Shown here: positions 27,301 to 36,300 of the stretch, one piece after another
How positions within the stretch are numbered: position 1 is the first letter of the stretch
How the letters are laid out: each line of letters begins with the position of its first letter
NCBI GenBank assembly: GCA_963978545.1
Contig: OZ021733.1
Coordinates: 33,213,424-33,277,423, forward strand
Direction of reading: 5' to 3'
Length of the DNA: 64,000 nt
Source: Linyphia triangularis
Lineage: Eukaryota; Arthropoda; Arachnida; Araneae; Linyphiidae
Made by a program: the position numbers and the translations under genes
Notes under the pieces: model-generated
Databases searched by the model: none
What the model saw: the letters and a program-made list of their open reading frames with translations, nothing else
What the model was told of the DNA's origin: nothing

Positions 27301-30300
27301 CGACACTCATGGCATTCCTCAAAATTCCTCTGCTATCATTAATTCAAGAGTTATTTCAGCTTTTATTGGAAGATATTCTGGAATAAGATTTCCTGAGCCA
27401 GTTACAATTGCATTTAAACTCATCCAGGTACTATTCAAACTGAAATTCCTTTTTTAAGATTGATATTTATTGATCAATTGACACTGCCTTTTAATTTTTG
27501 AGTTGCTATGTACTTTATTAGTTACTTGTAAATTCTGCAATTAGAAGATAATAGTGTTGATAGGTTATTCTAAATTTATAACAATTAAACAAATTTCGAT
27601 ATTTTGCCTAAAATTTTTATAAAATATAAATGGCTTGGTAGTATTTTTTTATTGTTCTGTAACCAATGGAAAATATTTTAACATTTGAAATGTCAGTTTA
27701 TGGCTGTCAAAATTAAGTAGTACTGTCTATAGTGTGTCCCTAAATTTTTGTTTCTTTATTAGGAAGAAAATGTAACTAATCCTCAGTGTGTTTATTGGGA
27801 TTTAGATGCAAGGTAAGATTAATTTGCAATAATATGGCTGTTAGACATTTTTGCTTTAATTATTTTCTGAACGAACAACATTAAAAGAAGCAATAGTTTG
27901 AAATCTAGAGACAGCTTTGCACCACAAGGGATTAGAAAATATTATTTCTCCTGATATTTAAGAATTAGGATAAGAGGATTAAGAATCAGAATTATGTCCA
28001 ACTTTATATTACTGACACTTTCAATTAATGGAAGACACTATACCTTTGCTATTTTACTATGAGTAACCTTTAAAAACTTGGTTTATAACAAGTGTGTTAA
28101 AGCATTCAGCATAAAATAGGAAGAATGCTATTTCTACAATGTAAATATTTCCTGAGCTAATTATCATTATTTTGCTTCATGTTTTCTCATTCAAATTGTT
28201 TTTGAATATGTGCCGATATATTTAGGACTGCTTTTTATCTGTTAAAAATTTAAACATACATTATCGTTCTTTACAAAATATTTAAATTTGTAATGGTTCA
28301 TGCTGAGAAATATCCCTATGTAATTTTATATACTTTGAAAAAGGGCAAAATTGTAAGTAACCTCACTGAAAATAATGTTTTACAAATCTGAATAATGTTA
28401 ACTTTTCACTCACTTGATATATGAAAAAAATTTGATAATTTAAAGAATATTTTAATGTCTTCAAACTGATTTTGATATTCCATATTCCAAAGATAAAAAA
28501 AAAAGAAACTTATTGAAGTGTGAGTAATTTTATGTCTGTTTACCTGCCTGTTAATCTGAAACATTAAATTTGAATAACATAGGAACTGGTTAGCTTGGTT
28601 GGTTATTTAGGTTTTATGTCTCAAAAGCAACACAAGAACTATATTGCATCTACTACTGGCAATTTAAATTTAATTTAGAACAATGAGTAGTTCATAAAAA
28701 AAAATAAAAAAAAAATAAAGGAATCTCCTAAAAAAAAAATTAGACGATTTGGAAAACCAACCGAGTAAAGTGGTCAGCCAGAAAATGTTAAGAGATCTGA
28801 TGTTTGCTGCCAAGCGGCCACATTGAATTTCTTTAGAAAACTTGTATACAATGAACGTAATTAGCATTGTTAGGAGAAACCCCCATAAGCAATCAGTACT
28901 TGGCAGGCTCTAGAGTTATTTCAGAATAATTTCATTTCATATGCTTGATCTACTTTGTACCCATTGCACTGACCTGATATTATAATTCTATAAAAATTTT
29001 AGCCTGCCTTGTACTGATTGCCTATGGGGGCTCCTCCCAATAATCAAAATTTAGTTCATTGTATACAAATTCCCCAAAGAAATTAAACGCTTCTGGTTGG
29101 GGGCAACCATTAGATTTCATAAATTTTCTGGCTGAGAATTTTACTTGGTGGGTATTTTACAATGTCTAGTTGTTTTAGGGGAGATATCAATTCTATTTGT
29201 TGCTTTGATTATATTCGAGATGAGTAAGATACGATCGATGGATGCTTTGCCATGAATGATATCATCATTCTAAATTCTAAAAGGGTATAAGCGGCAACAT
29301 TGTTAGATTCACATACGAATCTTTGTACAAGAGCAACAATTATTGTGATGCAATATTGTAGTGAGATTTAGATTTCAATCAAAATCCAGTTTGTATCCTT
29401 CAAGTAGAAATCCTCCATATCACACTAAGAATTTTTTTTATTTGTTTTAAATTGAATACAAAAACATGCAATTACATTTAAAAAAAATAAGTACTTGCTT
29501 TTTCTATGAAATAATTGAGGCTACATTGAGGATTTGCTTTACGTACAAATAGATCTAAAAAAGCGTGTTTCAAAATAACTTTTGTTTAAGTTTAAAAGAT
29601 ACGATTTGTTATCATTTTGAGAGAAACTTAAATGATCATTGCTGGAGTAGTCCTTAAGGTGACAGGCTAGTGATAAGAAGGCACTTGATTTAAAACCAAC
29701 CAGGCACCATTATGTGTTAAAACTTTATTTTAAAATGAAAGTTGTTTCAAAAAGTTTGTCAAAGTTGAAACACATGATTTCAGAGTTTTGATAAGAATGC
29801 TTCCAGTTCAATTGAAAAGTAAACTAATTTAACTTATTTCTAATTACACTGTATTAATAGTTCAATTTAAAGTACAGATCCTCGTTTACATTAAATCATA
29901 CAAATGACACTTATCAAGCTGAGAATAATAATAATAATAATAAATTACAAGAATTCATCAAATACTTTGAGCTGTTGGCCTGGCCTAAGTTTTGGTCACA
30001 ACCAGTAGAAGCGGAACAAAATTCTGGTGACTTCAATGATTTTCAAAGGAATATTTTTTGCCATGTTACCTTTTTCAATGTTAACAATTATTATATGGCA
30101 AAATATGTCTATGTTATTTGGCAATTATGATGGCAAAAAAAAAAAAAAATCAGCTTTCTCGCTATAGTAGAAGCTGAACTGTGATGGGTCAAAAACCGGC
30201 CTAAGCTCAGTCAACATAATATACACAATCAGTTTCTGCTGCTTTAACATTGGACTTGATGATGGAACACAGCTTGGAGAGGAAAGGATATATAAAGTTT

Positions 30301-33300
30301 ATTGTATGTGGTATTTTTAAACAAAACATTCAACTAACTATATCAAGATACTTGTTCCAAAATCTACTAATGGAGAAATGTGGAATAATCATTTCTAATA
30401 CAGCAAGGAATCTGTCTGTTAGTCTATCGAAACTAACTTCTACTACATAAGAAACTCTGAAATTTTAAATATAAGTATAATATTCAACCTTTCATTGTGC
30501 ACCTGACAATCAGAAATTTTAAATAATTATTTTTTAATTAATTTTATAAAGTTATCATATTGACAAACGAGAGGGGGAAAAACCATCTGCTTGCCAGATA
30601 GCAGCATTCTACACTCTTGGCTACTAACGTTTCTGCCTTGGCAAAGTTTGGCTTCTTTTTTTAACATGAGAGGAACTGGGCACCAACCCTCTTCCTATCT
30701 GTGTATCATGATTTGTTTATGATTTTATTAAACTGTTGGCAGATAGGTGAGTTTGTGGGGTCGAATTAGCATTGTGATAAATTACTGTTTCCTTTATTTA
30801 TTAATTATTAATAAATTATTTAATATTTTGAGATCTCGGTGAGTAAATTTATTTATCCTTGTTTCACCTGTTGTATATACCATGAGTGAACATCACTAAC
30901 AAGTTATTCTATGGAACAATATACATACTGAGCTTATTTGTATATTTTATCCTTAAAAAGTATTTTAATTCCATAATATTACAGAATTTGGTCTCAAGAA
31001 GGATGTTGGTTGAAAATGTCTAACAAAACTCACGCTGTATGTGAATGTGATCACCTAACAAATTTTGCTGTTCTTATGGAATCGAAGTCTACAAAAGTTA
31101 GTATTTTTGTTTTCTTAATTAGTATTTATACTTTAGCATTGAAATAAAATGTTGGACTACTAGAATTTAAAAATTTTCATTTGTTTCTGATTTAGAGATA
31201 TCGGAAATTTGTTGAAATTTTTATAAATATTTTAAATATGAATTGTTTTAGTTCTATAAAAAGAAACCTTCAATTGGTGTAAAATATTTGAAATAAAAAG
31301 AGAATCTTTAATATTAGGCCCTGCATGCATTCTTATCATTATATGACAGGCCTAATTTCAAGTCATTGCTATATAATTGTTAATGAAAATAATTACATAC
31401 ACATGAAAATAGACAATAATCTAAATTTCTCTCTATTTTTAGGTATCAACCAAGAAATGGCTATATTCTCAAATGTTTGTCTATATTAGCTGTGGGGTGG
31501 CAATTGTTCTATTTTTAATAACAGCAATTTTATTACATGTTTTCAGGTATGTTTTAATATATTATAAAATAAATAAAATATTTTTATTTGATTGGTCACA
31601 AATCTTTTTCTCCTGCAGGATGTAATTTTTTTAATCATCATAGTTTTTCTTGTGTATCCTTCAAAAGCTCATTCAATATTCATTGCACTATGGGTTTTTA
31701 TAATTCTAAAATGCTTAACATATTTGTGGATAATTTAAATTTATGTTATTTCTTTAATTTTAGGAACCTTCAAACGGATCATGCAGCTATTCATAAGCAA
31801 TTATGCATATGCTTAATACTAGCAGAAATTGTATATATGGGTAGTGCTGATCAAGTTGGCATAACTTGTTCCATCTTGGCTGGTTTCTTGCATTTCCTAC
31901 TTCAAGCAGTTTTCATCTGGCTTTTCTTATCGACTTTTCAGCTTCATCTTTTACTTGTAGAACCCCCTTATAGGAGCAGGATTTTCAGCTACTCTGTTGT
32001 TGCATATGGCATGTCTAGCATTATTGTTTTCATTTCTGCATTTGTTGATCCAAAAAACTTTGGCACTCCAGAATACTGTTTTATTCGATTTGAAAACTAC
32101 TATGTCTTCAGTTTTGTGGGACCAGCTGCTTCTTGTATATTGGTAAAGTTTTACATTTTAACTTAGTCATTTTAACACAATACTCTATTTTTTTTTATAA
32201 ATTGAAAGTTTCTAATGTGTTGTTTTTAATGTTATATTTCAGGGTGCCTTTCTGCTTTTATTGGTGACTCTTTGTAAAACATATATGACCACTACTTTAC
32301 AAGATAAAGATATATCAAATCTTCATTCAATAAGGTATGTGCCATATTAAAGACATCTGAATATTCATATTCAAACATTACTTTTCAACTTACAAGTTTA
32401 AATTTTTTTAGAAGCCATAATCGAGAATCATGCTTAGTTATAACGAGTGTGACTAGCTGCTGGACGTTCTTGTTATTGTACATGTCAAAAAACCTATCAA
32501 TTTTGGCATACATATTTTCAACTCTCAACTGTTTTCAAGGACTTGCTATATTCATATTTTTTGGACTAAACGATAATGAGGTAATTACATACTTGTAGCT
32601 AATTAATTTATTTTTCTGTATTTATAAAATGATTCTGCATTCTTTATTCAAAATTAAGTTAATTTCATACAAGTTTCCCCCAGATCATACACAAGAACTA
32701 ATTTTACCATAACTTAAATTCAGGTGCAAAAAGCTTATCAAAAGTGGAAGATGGGACTGTCCTCTCAACCAAAAGTAGTACGTGGGCAGTTTTCAGGAAT
32801 TAATACTCCTGCCACACACAATATGGAAACACCATATTTACAACATTCTACAACGGTTTCATCACTTCCCACTGGTAAGTTAGTTTTAGAAAAATACTAA
32901 CTTATTAAACTACTATTTATATAGTTTTTAATAGTCATGACCAAAGCTCGCTCGCTAAAAAAGAGATATTGAAGTACAATATGAAAAATTTGAAGAGAAC
33001 TGAGAAATCAGTAATTAACATTGTTAGGAATTTAAAAGTAATGCAAAAAGGGGGAAATAAATTAACTTATTTACCCCCAGATCGTACACAAGAATTAATT
33101 TTTCCATAACCTGTTAAACAACTTTTAAAATTTCCAGTATTTTGTGGAACTAACTTAGCTGTTATTATTTATGGGAATAAATGTGTTTACAGTGCCATAT
33201 GATTTGAGGAGTAATTATTTTGAAAATTTTGAAGCTAACTTATTAGGCGTTGAATTGGTTTTAATTGAGTACTATAATAATATTGTAAATTGCACATACT

Positions 33301-36300
33301 CATATAAAAGCCAACACATTTACCTTAAAATTTCTTAGAATAGATGTTAAGGAGATCAGCTTATATACAAGTTAGTAAAATTAGCATAAAAGATGCATTT
33401 TAAAGAGAAGGAAACTAGATTTTGTGCTGTTACTTCCAGAAATAAAGGTGCCACGCCAATACAATTATCCTGCTATACTTATTAAATTAATGCATTGATG
33501 CTAGTTGCAAAATAATTACGCTAAAAATTTATGCTTTCTGAAACAACTTTCTTTATGATTATCCATAAAAATAATAGGAGTTACATTATTAAAATGTGGG
33601 ATATAAGGCTAAAAAACTATACAAATACTTCCATACTCAAGTAGTATGTATAAAGGGGTGCTAGCTTCCACAAACAGTGTTTATTTTTTTATTTCAGATG
33701 GTTTGTTTTGCGTTCTGTGACATAAGGCCTGTCCAGTCTCACTTGTCCAATTTTGTAACATGTGTCTCGCTCAATGAATAAGAATAACTGGGAAGGAAAA
33801 GAGGTATATGGACAGTACTGGCCAACCTGTCACTCCCTGAATGCTTTTTGCAGAATCTTTACTTCTTAAACTCTGACTTGCATCAAGCTATTTGGCTGAT
33901 CTATTAAACCAGCTTTCGGCTGTTCTCTTACATTGTTGATACTAGATTTATAAATTAGACAGCAGTGTTGTGAGAACAATTTGGTTCATATATACTACAC
34001 ATAAGATTTCCAAATCCTAATCTTGGCGATTTTATTTGAATTTTGGAGGGAGAATATGGAAAATGGCAAAAAGAAAGATTTCTCTTTTGAAACAAAGGAA
34101 GGTTTTAAATTTCAGACACATAATTAATTTTAAGTTTAAGTCTGCTTAATAATAAGTAGAAAACTAAAGTTGAGGAGGAAAAGCATCAAAAATGAAATAT
34201 TAAGGGTCTGGCCGACGGTGTGGAAGCAAGTGCGGACATGGGCCGCATTACATGCCTTTTCACACGAACACATAGATGTGGGCGTTTCACCCACATCTTT
34301 TTACAGTTTAATTATTATTTTCACCCAGTGAATGCAGTATAAGGATAAGCGTTGGTTAAAAGTATTTAATAATTTTTTAAATTTTACTTTATAATACAAG
34401 TGTAAAATTTAAGTATGGACAAAAGAAGCTTACGGTTATTATATCTCCTTTAACTTAGAAGGAAACTGAGATATAGGAGTTTATTGTTTCATCCTATTAA
34501 TAAATTGAGGCATACATATAGTGCTTTTACGGTAAGTTTAGGGTGGACCTTGACAGGGATAAGTTCTTCAACCTTTTTTGCATGAAAATCTGAAACCACT
34601 TTCAGAAAGCCCAACAAACATTGGGGACTACATGCAATCAGTGGAGAGAGTAGCCGTTACAGCATATGAAAAGAAAGCCGAATCTTTTTCAAATGTCTTT
34701 CTTTGTTGTTATATGTGCAAAATTTATTTAAATGTATAAGTAATAAATACAAAATATACGACCCTGGAAATACAATAAACAACACTCTTTATTGTTTACA
34801 ATAATGATAGTTGAACAAACTGCTAAGAGTAGTAGTTGAACAAACTGCCAATACAATACCAGTACTGATTAGAGGTACAGTAACCCCTTTCGTGCTTCGA
34901 TATATTGCATATTTGGATAGATCCTGCTTTTGCTATGTCTCCTAATTTTTTCCGATTTTTCAATTTTATACTTTTACTTTCCTGAAATGAAAACATGTGT
35001 ATGCACTTGGACATAATATTAAAAGGTTAAAACTGCTGTTAACATTTAATCATCTCGCTTGATATATAGTGCAATTGGATATATTGCACATTTTGCTTGT
35101 CTCCCGACAAGCACCATATATCGAGGGGTTACTGTATTAATATATAGTCGGCAGTTTTTACTAACCGTTGGGCTTCTCTTCCTGTTTCCAAATTATCAAG
35201 AAGTGGTTTGAGACTCGCTAAAAGGGAAGTTTGGACCTTTTCACTCTAAGCTGACGATATGTCTAGAAAAAAAGTTTAAATACTAGTATACATTGGGAAA
35301 ATGCTTCTTTAACTTTTAACAAGAGTTATAAAACTAACATATCTGCATAAAAAGTTATTCATTTGATGATATTTAATTGATTAGTTAAAAATTAGGGTAT
35401 AATTGCTCCAATCATAACTTAGTTTGTAATTTATCTAAAATTTTAAATTTAACTGCAAATGATACACGATTTAATGCAGGGAACCTACTAAAATTGTAAT
35501 TTTAACTTAACTACTTTAAAACAAAGCCATATAAAAAAAATATTTAAGATTTCCGACTTTTTATGAAACTGTCAAGATTTAAAATCAAGTTAAAATACAG
35601 TTATGGCATGGATGAGTTAGATTCCAGTAGGTTTTCTGTCCTGCATAATACATTTTAAATTACAAAAAACAAAAGTGTTGATTTAAACAGGAGTTATCTC
35701 TGGAAATTGCAGAGATATGCCGTCTGCATCCGCGTGGTGTGAATTGCCACCATTTAATCATATGTACAAAACCTGTTGATGCAGAAGCAGCGCCCGCACT
35801 AAACTTTGATACCTACGGATGCCATGCGGATTCGCATGAATATTTCAAAGTTGCCTGCCTCTCTCCACATTGTGTGAAATGGTTTGTTCAAAATACATTG
35901 GTGAAACTTCTTGCAGACTCTCACCCGCATCCACACAGTATGAAAGAGCCCTTAGGTTTACTAGACATTAGCAGCAGACAGTAATTTTACTGAAATTAAA
36001 TGGAGTTCTGAAATTGTCAAAATGTCAGATGGTCCATAAGATAGTGAAAACATGGCATATTTGGCTGCATCTAGGTACGTTGAGTTAATACATGCAAGCT
36101 GTATACAGAAAATAGTGTGTTAACCATACTGCGACCACATATCTTGTTTAGGTAAACAACAAAGATGTATGTCTCCTTGCAACTTAATATTGGGGTGAAT
36201 AACTATTTTATTTTTAAAACTGCTATCCACATAAGCTTTCGTCATCAAAACACAGAGCTAGAATTAACCATACTTGTTCTCAGGACGTTTTCGGGGACAA

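Noticed and set aside
31588..31763. Upstream extension of the frame containing latrophilin exon 14.
   Set aside because: The acceptor at 31,763 and the latrophilin similarity begin inside the frame; the extension has no homology and breaks the phase with exon 13.
35739..35984. 81-codon plus-strand frame with several His and Cys residues.
   Set aside because: It sits in the putative Harbinger-like element, lacks family motifs and is not in phase with latrophilin splicing.
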